From positions 1 to 20,208 of the forward strand of contig JAKOGH010000674.1 in the NCBI GenBank assembly GCA_024811115.1: a stretch of DNA of 20,208 bases, given 5' to 3'. This DNA is from Terana coerulea. Its lineage: Eukaryota; Basidiomycota; Agaricomycetes; Polyporales; Phanerochaetaceae. Below, piece after piece: positions 10,826 to 18,756 of the stretch (positions are counted from its first letter, which is position 1; each line of letters opens with the position of its first letter). The position numbers and the translations under genes are program-made. The notes beneath the pieces are model-generated. The model was not told the origin of the DNA, ran no database searches, and worked only from the letters and a program-made list of their open reading frames with translations.

Positions 10826-12080
10826 TCAGCAGACGCCCCCTTCAGAATAACATTGCGATGATTCGTCTAACACTATGGTACAACAGTAATTGAGAAATGA
10901 TTCTAGGCTCTTCACGTCTGTGCTTTCGCTTGAGCCGCCTGAAAACCCTTGAGAAGTTTCATGAACGAGGATTCGACCACGCGATGGATGCGTTCTCCAT
11001 TCCATCAGGGAACGAATCAGCTTGAGCCGACGACGGCTTGGGCTTATCGTCCTTCTCATCAGGAAGGTCGGTGGAGACGCCAGCGACCTGACGAGGTTGC
11101 TTCGGCAGGGGCAGTCGCGCGACAAATGTCCTTTCCGATGGCAATTGAAACAAAGCCCTTCCTTTCGGGCTCTGTCCAGGTTCATCGGTTGACCGGCCCT
11201 CCGTAGGTTATGCCGGGTTCCATCTCGACGATCTTGTCGTAGGCGCTTGGGTCTGTGAAGACGCTGCCGGGCGCCTGACTGGGGTTTGCGGCTTGGGAGC
11301 CGGCTTGTGGGACTGACTGCCCCCGAGGTTCTTCTGGCGCTGGTAGTGCTCTCCTCTGATTCTCGTCCACGTTTCGGCGATGCGCATGTACGCCGAGTAC
11401 CGCTTTGGGACGCTCTTCCCGACTCCAGACCGCATCGAGGACTCGCCTTCTGGAGAGCTTCGCCGAGGTAGTCAATGAGAATCACTGACTGCGCGTCGAG
11501 CTGCTCCTGAAGTGCGCCGTACCCTGCGCCGGGAGGCGACATCTCAAGCGCGTTCTGAACTCTCGAACGCTTCATGCTTCCCTGCTTCAGCTCCTTCAGC
11601 TTCTGCAAGGCGTCTGAGTGCCGGGTCATGCGAAATTGCTTGACCAGGCGTTTCTTGAAACACCCCAATCCGCTCGTGCGAATCAGTGCTTTCGAGATAG
11701 GCCTCGGCCCACTCTCCAGCCGATCCGCCCCTGCATGTAGGACAGGACGAATGTGATTTTCGCTCGATCTGATCGGAGCTTTTTATGGTTCGCGAAGATG
11801 TTCAGCCTGATTTGCTTCCACCAGGCTTCCCAATCTTTCCGGCTTCCGTCAAGGTGTCCGGCTTGTTTGCCAGACCATCGCGATCGCGTTTCGTTATCGT
11901 CATCATCATCGCCGCGATCTCGATGTCCTCGACCTCCACCTCCGGCCGCCGCCTCCGCTTCTCCGGCCGTTACCTCCAAAGGAGGGTCCTCCGGCCGGCG
12001 GGCTCTCCCGGCCGCTTGCCACCACTCATCTCATCTCGAGCTCCTGGGCCACGAATTCCACAACGCTGGCAGGTTGTTTT
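10826..12080 (-). pseudogene. Gag (capsid and zinc knuckle), frame-broken
   Basis: Gag forms the virus-like particle and binds element RNA. The capsid-like part is at about 11850-11700: DGSRKDWEAWWKQIRLNIFAN, then DRAKITFVLSYMQG, resembling the Gag signature of Tf1/sushi elements. The frame is then lost at GGGG near 11725. A CCHC zinc knuckle, CFNCHRKGHLSRDC, lies at 11152-11111 and fits C-X2-C-X4-H-X4-C. The frame at 11668-10826 that carries it also runs through an Arg/Ser-rich spacer that looks out of frame in part. The N-terminal end is unclear: VVEFVAQELEMR near 12040 may be Gag but is followed by a stop, and no ATG opens a full frame. Confidence 0.85.
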
Positions 12081-13256
12081 CCGCTAGCGTGTGAACAAGG
12101 CTGCTCGGGCGCATTCCTTGGTTACGGTTGTGCCTCCCAGAAGTGGAAATAGATGAGTTTATTTCCAAGCAGTAAACTGTTGTGATTCGAGTCGACGCAT
12201 GAACAGGGATCCTCGTATCCGCCTCCAGCCCGATGCGTTAGAGTAGCGGTGGCCATTGCGTCGGCTATGACCGAAAATTCAACGCGCTTCGGTGTGGTCG
12301 GGTACTAGGGCGTCTCCGTCGTCATGGTCCTCGCTTTTCTTTACTGGGCGACGACTTCGCCTTCGGATTCGGGGATGATAGGGATGGAGCGCGTGAATGG
12401 AAGTCAACCGGTAACGGCCGAGGGATGATCGCGAGTAGGTGGGTTGATACTGGTGTCGCCGGCTTGCACGTAGTATGAGGAGTATTTGCGCTTGTCTTCT
12501 AAGCTTACTGCGCAAACACTACACTTGACACTTGGATTAGTGTCCGCGCGAACACACTTTGGGTTGCGGCACGCAGTACCACTTGTCGTCGTGGCTTCTG
12601 GTAGATCGATCTCCCGCGAGTCGTGGAAAAATGATGGGTCGCCCTATACAAGGGCACGAGTCGCCTCCAGCCATACACGAGCGAAGCCTATTCTAGGCAA
12701 TCTGCAATACTCTTCAACCCAAATGAAGAGCACGAGGGTAGACGTTGTCTTAGAGGGATTTTTACAGCACGTACTACTACCGATATGGCTACGAGTTACC
12801 AGTGTTCTGCTGTTTGATCCCGCTAGCGGTCTACCGACTTCTCGGTTGCAGCTTGACTCTAAGGGGCACGTAGCCCAAAGAGCGCCTCTGTCTCGCCTTC
12901 CCGATTACCGCCTTTACTAGCTTCCCACACCCAAGGGTGCGCCAAAGGTTCCCAGCCGACCAAAGAGCACCGGGTTAGGGTGTCTAAGGTACAGCTCTCC
13001 GAGATGAAGCTCGGAACCGCTGAGTCGGATCAACGGGGTACTAATTGGGTAACTAGTCGCGTGTGCACGGGGTAACGACACAGGGGATGGTCAATACCGA
13101 GGTTCACGGGCCGCTTCCCTTGGCGGGTGATTACGGTCCGGTGTACTAGGGTCTAAACTCAATCTACACGATCCTCCTATACAGGACGGACCGGGCAACG
13201 GGTAGGTGTTCTGGGTAGAACGGGTGGAGCAACGAGAGATCGTCGTAGGGTAGGAT
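12081..13256 (-). other. Long leader region of the retrotransposon
   Basis: About 1.2 kb lie between the priming site and recognisable Gag. No long frame with retroelement similarity is visible on the minus strand; part of a Gag N-terminus may be hidden by frame breaks around 12515-12279. A 6-bp stem, TCCGAG/CTCGGA, with a 6-nt loop lies at 12998-13015. The length is larger than I would expect for a compact Tf1/sushi element. Confidence 0.5.
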
Positions 13257-13267
13257 AGTCTCGAGCT
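13257..13267 (-). other. Primer-binding site for self-priming
   Basis: In the sense direction AGCTCGAGACT begins two nucleotides after the 5' LTR. It is the exact reverse complement of AGTCTCGAGCT at 13378-13368, the inferred first 11 nt of the transcript. The next base on each side does not pair, so the match is exactly 11 nt, the length known for Tf1 self-priming. The site has no TGG start, so a tRNA primer is unlikely. Confidence 0.82.
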
Positions 13268-13269
13268 TA

Positions 13270-13588
13270 TGTCAACAACAACTAGTACAACTGTACCAGG
13301 TGCGACGCTCTCAACTGGGGACGGAAATAGTGGTGCAGTCTCCGAGTAACTAGCTGGGGAACAGACCAGCTCGAGACTGGCTTTCTCTGTTGCAGACGGT
13401 AGCTACTTATACATGTGTAGTCCTAAACTGTACAGTACCACCCGGTATCCTCGTGTATGTACTAGAGCGGTCCAGAACAATAGAGAAACATACGGAAACC
13501 ACGCAGTATCGATGAGAGAACAATAGATAGGGGTAGAAGACAATGGAAATGAAAAGAATACCCTAGAGACGCCCAGAAGTTCATGACA
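13270..13588 (-). repeat. 5' LTR of the retrotransposon (319 bp)
   Basis: Direct copy of the LTR at 6531-6847, ending TGTCA...TGACA. In element orientation U3 runs from 13588 to 13379, R/U5 from 13378 to 13270. Just after the inferred start a hairpin, AGCTGG/CCAGCT with an 8-nt loop, overlaps the 3' part of the self-primer. Confidence 0.97.
13368..13411 (-). promoter_or_regulatory. LTR promoter: TATA-like box and self-primer start
   Basis: On the minus strand TATAAGTA occupies 13411-13404. The 11-nt self-primer AGTCTCGAGCT starts at 13378, 33 nt downstream, the usual TATA-to-start distance. In Tf1-type elements the self-primer is the exact 5' end of the mRNA, so the two independent signals agree on the start. 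The same arrangement is at 6672-6629 in the other LTR. Confidence 0.75.
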
Positions 13589-13819
13589 CCCAAGCGAAAA
13601 GACTCTGGGAGTACAAAAGTCAGTAAGCTGAAACATAGGAAACATACCGTAAAAGAGCCTCCATTGGTATCTCCTGGTCGTCCCTTCTCCTCCTACGACG
13701 CCCTACACCTGCGCGAACTCCATAACCTTCGCGATAAACCGGCCAGCATAGCTGGCTTTGCAAAGTCGCCGGCCGCTGTTGAAGAGCTATTCGGTCGCAG
13801 AAAGCAGGAAACGGGCTGA
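13583..13819 (+). CDS. Short ORF overlapping the LTR edge, unrecognised
   Basis: A 78-codon frame whose only ATG is in the last six bases of the LTR. The protein is basic at its start (TPKRKDSGSTKVSKLKHRKH) and then reads YDALHLRELHNLRDKPASIAGF and AVEELFGRR, which looks more like a real protein than the neighbouring frames. I do not recognise it. It could be the 3' end of a host gene cut off by the element insertion, with the ATG a coincidence, or chance. Confidence 0.25.
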   Translation: MTPKRKDSGSTKVSKLKHRKHTVKEPPLVSPGRPFSSYDALHLRELHNLRDKPASIAGFAKSPAAVEELFGRRKQETG

Positions 13820-14108
13820 TGAGGGAAATACAACAGGCCTGGGGAGTTGAGAGAACATGAACCAAGACTACGAGGGGAGCAATGCGCGAGAGACGGTCGT
13901 CGTCGAGTCTCGACACAACAGTGAGAGCAGGCCAGAGAGCCGTCACGTGCGAGCGATCTACACCCGCATGATCCAAACTCACCAGACGCTCTAACGAGCC
14001 AGTGAACATCGCTTTTCGATGTCCGACTCACTGGCCGAAAGCCTTGTGCTTTCGGAGTTCAGAGCGGATGGGAACGAGACTATCTTCACTCTACCCTTTC
14101 GCCGCTCA

Positions 14109-14114
14109 TATAAA
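14109..14114 (+). promoter_or_regulatory. TATA box upstream of the F-box-like gene
   Basis: TATAAA lies 48 nt before the first plausible ATG (14157) of the decayed F-box-like gene. It is suggestive only. Confidence 0.35.
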
Positions 14115-14156
14115 TCCGTGTAACACAGCTCTCGTCAGTAAAGGTGCTTTACAGCT

Positions 14157-15659
14157 ATGCGAATGGTGAGCAGCCCGTAATAGGATTGCACCGCTTACGT
14201 GCAGCACTATAATCCGTTTCCGTACGTTCTCATAGAGAGGTTTCGGACAGGCTGCAGAGCAATCCACCGCGGAGCAGGCGATCGCACATCCACCTGATGC
14301 GTCCACCTTCCAAGAGTTCGCCATCAAGTATGGTGGTGGTAAACTCCCCTACGACATTCTGCGTATCGTCGTCGATCTGGTTGCCCACGACGACTTTACA
14401 TCTCGACGAAAGGCACGTGCGAAGACGACTCTGCTTGCAGGCTCCCTGGTCTCAAAGGCGTGGCACGCCGCATTCGCCGAAGAGTGCTTCCGCTCCCTTT
14501 CTTTCCCTTGCGTAACCGAACCGGAGGAACCCTCCCAGTTTCACGAGAAGAAGCGTCCACTTATCCAGGATTTTGTGCGAAGTGCACCATTCCTGAGGAT
14601 GCGACACGTAGTGCGGCACCTTACCATCTTTTGGGCATCAAACCAGGAAGTTACCGGGACATGAACTTGGTGGATCTGTTTGAAGACTATCTCCTCTCTT
14701 CCCTGCGCTTCGATCCTTGGAGTTGCGCAACATCGGCAGCCTCCCATGCCGCGCCAGCATCACCGGCCGTCCTAGTACACTGTCTCTCGACAGCTTGATA
14801 ATCGCAGGTGGTCGGTCTCCTTCCCCGCCGCGCTGTGCTACATCTTGACTTGCTTCAGCATGCTCAATGAGTTATGCCTTACGCCGATGGGGTTCGACTC
14901 GGGCTTGCTTGAACGCCTCGCCACCGAGGTAGACTGGACCGCCGTTGCGAAAACTGTGCCGCGCATATCGTCGCTTGTCTACGACCGCGGGGTAGGTTGC
15001 GATATCATGGGTGTGTTCGGCACCAAGACAGACATGTTGTGCGCATTGACGCGACTCGAGGCCGGCTTGAGGGTACCATCCCTTGTCGAGAGCGGAATTG
15101 AGTTGAATCGTGATACATTGAGACATATTGGCGGTGCGTCTAACATCTTCAACAATCCACTGTTTCTTCATCAGCTAAATACGTGTGCTAGTATGGGTCG
15201 GGTACGTGGCGACGCAGGAATGCATATCTCACTGTCAGGGCGGCAACCTGCGATCGCTCCGCCTGTGCATCTCAGAGTCGGCAAAGGGGTATGACAAATG
15301 GGTAGAGCTGAAATCCTGTCTACTCCTGCTCCCAAATCATCATCCCTCGATTACGTAGAGATTGCACTACACAGCTATGGGCCCTATGTCTATGGCAACT
15401 TCGAACGGATGCTCCGGGAAGTACAGAACGGCCTGTTTTTCATGCCGAAGCCGAGAGTGTGCTGGTAGCAATGGTGGAGCAGAAACGCCTGGGGCGCGTC
15501 CTCGTCACCTGGCTCAGTGTCGATGTTGGCAGCTGGCTCAACCAGCCTCTGGACGTGGAAGAGATTCATCCGGCGGCGTACACGCAAGCGGACCTGTCAA
15601 GATTTTTCGCCTCCAATTTCTTTCCACGGCTGCATGAACTTGGAGTTCTGCAGGCCTGA
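14157..15659 (+). pseudogene. F-box/LRR-like protein, decayed by several frame breaks
   Basis: The layout is that of the large agaricomycete family of F-box-like proteins, likely substrate adaptors of SCF ubiquitin ligases. An F-box-like start, KLPYDILRIVVDLVAHDD, with LVSKAWHAAFAEECFRSLSF after it, lies at 14236-14661. LRR-like pieces follow in other frames: LRSLELRNI near 14708, ALCYILTCFSMLNELCLTP near 14830-14885, and NLRSLRLCISESAKGYDKW near 15245. A C-terminal piece ending FFPRLHELGVLQA stops at 15657-15659. The F-box frame has no ATG of its own; a 9-nt first exon (ATG at 14157) and a 70-nt GT-AG intron 14166-14235 would supply one. A 37-nt GTACGT...CAG stretch at 15202-15238 could be an intron or a frame break. 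At least four frame changes remain, so it is either a pseudogene or affected by sequence error. Confidence 0.65.
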
Positions 15660-17449
15660 AGCCATTCGGACGTTGACTGGAGGGCCAGTAAAGTATGTGT
15701 TCTCACTGCAACTTCAGAAATGCGAAGGGCATGTCTCATGTGACAGCACCATCACAGCGGATACCGTCATCTGTCCAGCATGCTGCGCGTTCCCGGGTAA
15801 GTAGTCGCGTATTTTGTTCACCGTTCATTTCACCTAGAGCTTGCTGTGCAGCCATGCATCGGAGCTGAGCGCTGAGCGGTCGACTCCGCTGGCCTGATAG
15901 CTTAGACCGACGGCCTGTTCAACGAGTCTGTTCAAATATTGCAATAATATAAACCTATTATACGACATGCATATGATTTCAGTGGTTAACGGTTAACGGT
16001 TAACGCTCACTAGCACTGCTGCGAATGCTGCAAACGTTTTACAGGGTTTCCTTCGTTGCTTCGGTTCTATGAGGCTTGTGAAGACTCAGCGCTCAGCGGC
16101 CAGGGACGGCCTGGACAGCCAGCGTCGGCGCAGATGTGACGGCGGTGGCTGTCGCTGTCGCCGACGGCTGAGCGAGTCATCGCCGTCCATGCGGCGTAGT
16201 ACCCCTATCGCGGGGCGCAGCGTTGCGGTTGGATTGCCCTCGAGAGCACCAGTGTATGTCGATTCTGAAGTCACTTTGACACCGCCGCCCGGACGCGCAG
16301 GACTCCATATCAGGATAGAGCACCGTCGGTCCCGCCCTGGCGAGATGCCGCCATCCGAGGAAGGCCAGGCGTGCCTGATCGCATCTTCCCCGCCCGGTCG
16401 CGTGCGCGGTGCACATGGCGGGCCTTTGGCAATATCACGCGATGGGACAGATGCGCCACGCCGCCGCCCAGGAGCGCGACATCTTCTCCTCGACCGAATT
16501 TGCTTGATGAATTCGCGAGCTACGCACCGGCGCGGGCGTATCAGGCTGCGCCCACGTACGCCCACGAAGGCCGGTCGTTGGCTGTGTCCGTGAACGCACA
16601 GAGCAAAGCTGAATGTTGCCGTCACCGCTGCGTCGTAGCATGAGGGCTTTGGATGTCGCTTGCACGCAAAGCACGCCATACCCTTCATAGCGTTCGGACG
16701 GTATGTGACCATGCCGCTGCGCAAGTTGGCAATCAAGTGCCCATTTTTGCTAGTGCGATCACTCCATAATCGGGGGTGCCAATGTGTCGAGATGCTGCGT
16801 TCTATAGAGAAAATGCATGCGCCGTCCATGTATCCACGTCAAATAATGACCTCGTACGCGTGCCTCTGAGTACCGCCTAACAGTACCCCTCCTCCAGTCC
16901 CGGGTGCGTCCCCATCGGTGTCCAAAGTGTCCCAAAGCGACTGCCCACAACACGCCCTGCAACAAATGCAAACCGCACTGTATCAGTCGGTGGTGCGCTG
17001 GCATGGGATTGATTGATACGACTTACGACACGCATTGACCGGGTGTACAATCTCCAGTAGCGCAGCACTCGCAGAGCGGCAGAGGACGCCAGACGCAGGT
17101 GGTGTGCTTCCTGCAATTATCCGCTGTACACACCCCGGTGCCCGCCTTCCAGGCCTACACACATGACGCAGTTTCGGCGCAGGGTTATCACCGGCGTGCG
17201 ACCCGCTCCCGCTCCGTGCTGTAGGCTCCCGCCGCTCGCGCGAAGAACACCAGAGAGCACTCTTCCGAAGCCTTCAGAGGACGCTAAATTGCGAAGCACT
17301 CTCATGCAGCTGAGACTCCGAGCCCTCGCGGTGCGAACGCGAGGACATACGAATATGCGTGGCATCGCCCCGAATAGTCGCGTTCTGGAGGAACGGTCGG
17401 TAACATCTGCGCACGCCGGAGCCGTGGCGACCGATGCGGGTGCGCGAAT
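15660..17449. other. Gene-poor stretch, no gene supported
   Basis: The 5' part (about 15930-15970) is AT-rich; from about 16080 it is GC-rich with overlapping open frames on both strands, none with a recognisable domain. The longest, minus 16829-16086 (247 codons), is rich in Arg and Pro and overlaps a 174-codon plus frame. It contains a triple GGTTAAC repeat and a 13-bp inverted repeat, listed separately or in the findings. Confidence 0.5.
15984..16004. repeat. GGTTAAC triple tandem repeat
   Basis: Three perfect head-to-tail copies of the 7-mer GGTTAAC, containing the palindrome GTTAAC, next to an AT-rich tract. It is not the TTAGGG telomere unit usual in fungi. No function assigned. Confidence 0.9.
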
Positions 17450-17714
17450 CACTGGGTGGGCGGCTCGTTTCTGTTGGCTGCAAACTGTGACATAAACGAA
17501 CACATAAGGTATAATTATTTCCCGGTTCTGTGCCAGCAGAATTCTGATTGAATCGGTGGAAAACGACCCCACTTGCCTAATAAGGCAAGACTTTACTGTT
17601 TTGCCACGGTTTTTACATTGGTTTAGGAGCTACAGAACTGTGGTAAAAGTATACCTTTTTTCTGCGTTTATGTCACAGTTTTGTGGCCAACAGAAACGGG
17701 CCGCCCACCCAGTG
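17450..17714. mobile_element. Foldback MITE with long terminal inverted repeats
   Basis: The ends CACTGGGTGGGCGG at 17450 and CCGCCCACCCAGTG ending at 17714 begin imperfect inverted repeats. The first 50 or so positions match at all but a few bases (CGTTTCTGTTGG, AACTGTGACATAAACG), and weaker similarity continues to AAGGTATA and TTCTGT. A perfect 7-bp hairpin, CTTGCCT/AGGCAAG, sits at 17572-17589, almost exactly at the midpoint, so the whole 265-bp unit can fold on itself. It has no coding capacity, so it would depend on a transposase elsewhere. No clear target duplication is visible; superfamily unassigned. Confidence 0.88.
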
Positions 17715-18320
17715 CATCCCGCGAAGAGGCTGTTCATGCCGAGCGGTGATCTTGAGCTTTGGAGCTCCCTCCCGACAAATTCGTTGCACCCTGTTTGCGC
17801 CGTTCCCACTCGAGCTAAGACACAGAAAACATATCAGAGAGTCGTCGGAGACACATGCGATCGACTTAGTGCATTTCTGGGAGCAGATGGGCGGTGGCGG
17901 GGGCATATGCGCTGGGTGCAGATAGGCCTGGGTCGCAACATGGCCCGTTTCCGATCGTGGCGAGGGTCTCTGCCCCGGATTTGTGCGGAGGCGCCCAGGA
18001 ACGCTTGATCGTGATTGGACAGGGTCTCGCGCACCAGGGTCGTCTGCCCGAAACGGCAGGTGCACTCGCGCGGGTAATCTTATTATGTGTATCACAATAA
18101 CCTCGGACGGGCCTCAGCATACGCAGGATCACCCACGGACGCAGTCTGCGTTTCTCCTTCTCCTCCTCTTCCATCCTGGCCGCGCTGAGACATACCTTTG
18201 CCACCGCCGACCAGGCTGCTGCGCACCCGTCTCCCGTCGTCGAAAGCCCGGACCCTCGTCGGTGTCCAAGAACTGCTAGGAGGATTGCAGCCAGTGCGAT
18301 AGGCCGCACGGCCTGCACCG
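17715..18320. other. Intergenic stretch, no gene supported
   Basis: Open frames exist on both strands. The minus frame 18318-17866 begins with a hydrophobic stretch that resembles a signal peptide, but it opens with GTG and has no ATG there. No domain recognised. Confidence 0.45.
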
Positions 18321-18756
18321 TGACTGCAGTTGTGCTACACCCATATGTGCGTATCTATGTCGTCAATGCGCAAGTCAATGCTGAATCAAACCTAATGACC
18401 AGTTCTCATCTTGCTGAGACCAAGCAGATAGCAGCTGGCTAGCAAGCTCCCCACACTGCGACACCCCTTCGCTGAAGCGAGCTCTCTCCCGCTCTGCGTC
18501 GTCTCAAGACCCACCATAAGGACGAGAAACTGAAGAGAACCTCTGGTGGCTGCAGCTGTACTACACCCATATGTGCGTATCTATGCCGTCAATCCGCAAG
18601 TTAATGCTGAATCAAACCTAATGGCTAGTTTACATCTTGCTAAACCCAGGCAGATATAGCGAGTCCCCGGACCCCCACACTGCGACACCCACTTCGGTGA
18701 AGCGAACCGTCCCCGCTCTGCGTCGTATCCAGGCCAAAGGACGAGAAGCTCAAACC
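18321..18756. repeat. 226-bp tandem duplication upstream of the PX-like gene
   Basis: Two direct copies start at TGACTGCAG (18321) and TGGCTGCAG (18547), exactly 226 bp apart. Shared blocks include TACACCCATATGTGCGTATC, AATGCTGAATCAAACCTAATG, CCCACACTGCGACACCC, CCGCTCTGCGTCGT and AAGGACGAGAA. The second copy runs right up to the gene's ATG at 18757, so the duplicated unit is its promoter/5' leader; the first copy has no ATG at the matching place. Confidence 0.85.

Larger units (their letters stand above)
6531..13588 (-). mobile_element. Ty3/Gypsy chromovirus LTR retrotransposon (Tf1/sushi type)
   Basis: A 7058-bp element on the minus strand, bounded by two near-identical direct LTRs (317 and 319 bp) with TGTCA...TGACA ends. 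Domain order in the sense direction is gag with a CCHC knuckle, aspartic protease, reverse transcriptase, RNase H, integrase and C-terminal chromodomain. That order with a chromodomain defines chromoviruses within Ty3/Gypsy (Metaviridae). A polypurine tract abuts the 3' LTR and an 11-nt self-primer site abuts the 5' LTR. The coding region is interrupted by many single-base frame breaks, so this copy as written cannot encode an intact polyprotein. The 5 bases flanking the left end (GTAGC) and right end (CCCAA) do not form a target-site duplication. Confidence 0.96.

Noticed and set aside
13245..13269. tRNA primer-binding site
   Set aside because: No TGG directly after the LTR and no similarity to a tRNA 3' end that I recognise; the exact 11-nt self-complement explains the site better.
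15202..15238. 37-nt intron in the F-box-like gene
   Set aside because: GTACGT donor and CAG acceptor fit and restore frame, but 37 nt is very short and the gene has other frame breaks, so I left it as one of two options.
16424..16513. Short plus frame starting MAGLWQYHAMGQMRHAAAQE
   Set aside because: Protein-like but only about 30 codons, no recognisable family and no supporting exons.
16086..16829. 247-codon minus-strand open frame
   Set aside because: Arg/Pro/Gly-rich composition typical of the antisense of GC-rich DNA, overlapping a 174-codon plus-strand frame. No domain, hydrophobic pattern or intron-linked extension.
17866..18318. Minus-strand frame with a signal-peptide-like start
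   Set aside because: Opens with GTG, has no ATG at the hydrophobic start, and the rest resembles no protein family; splice options were not convincing.
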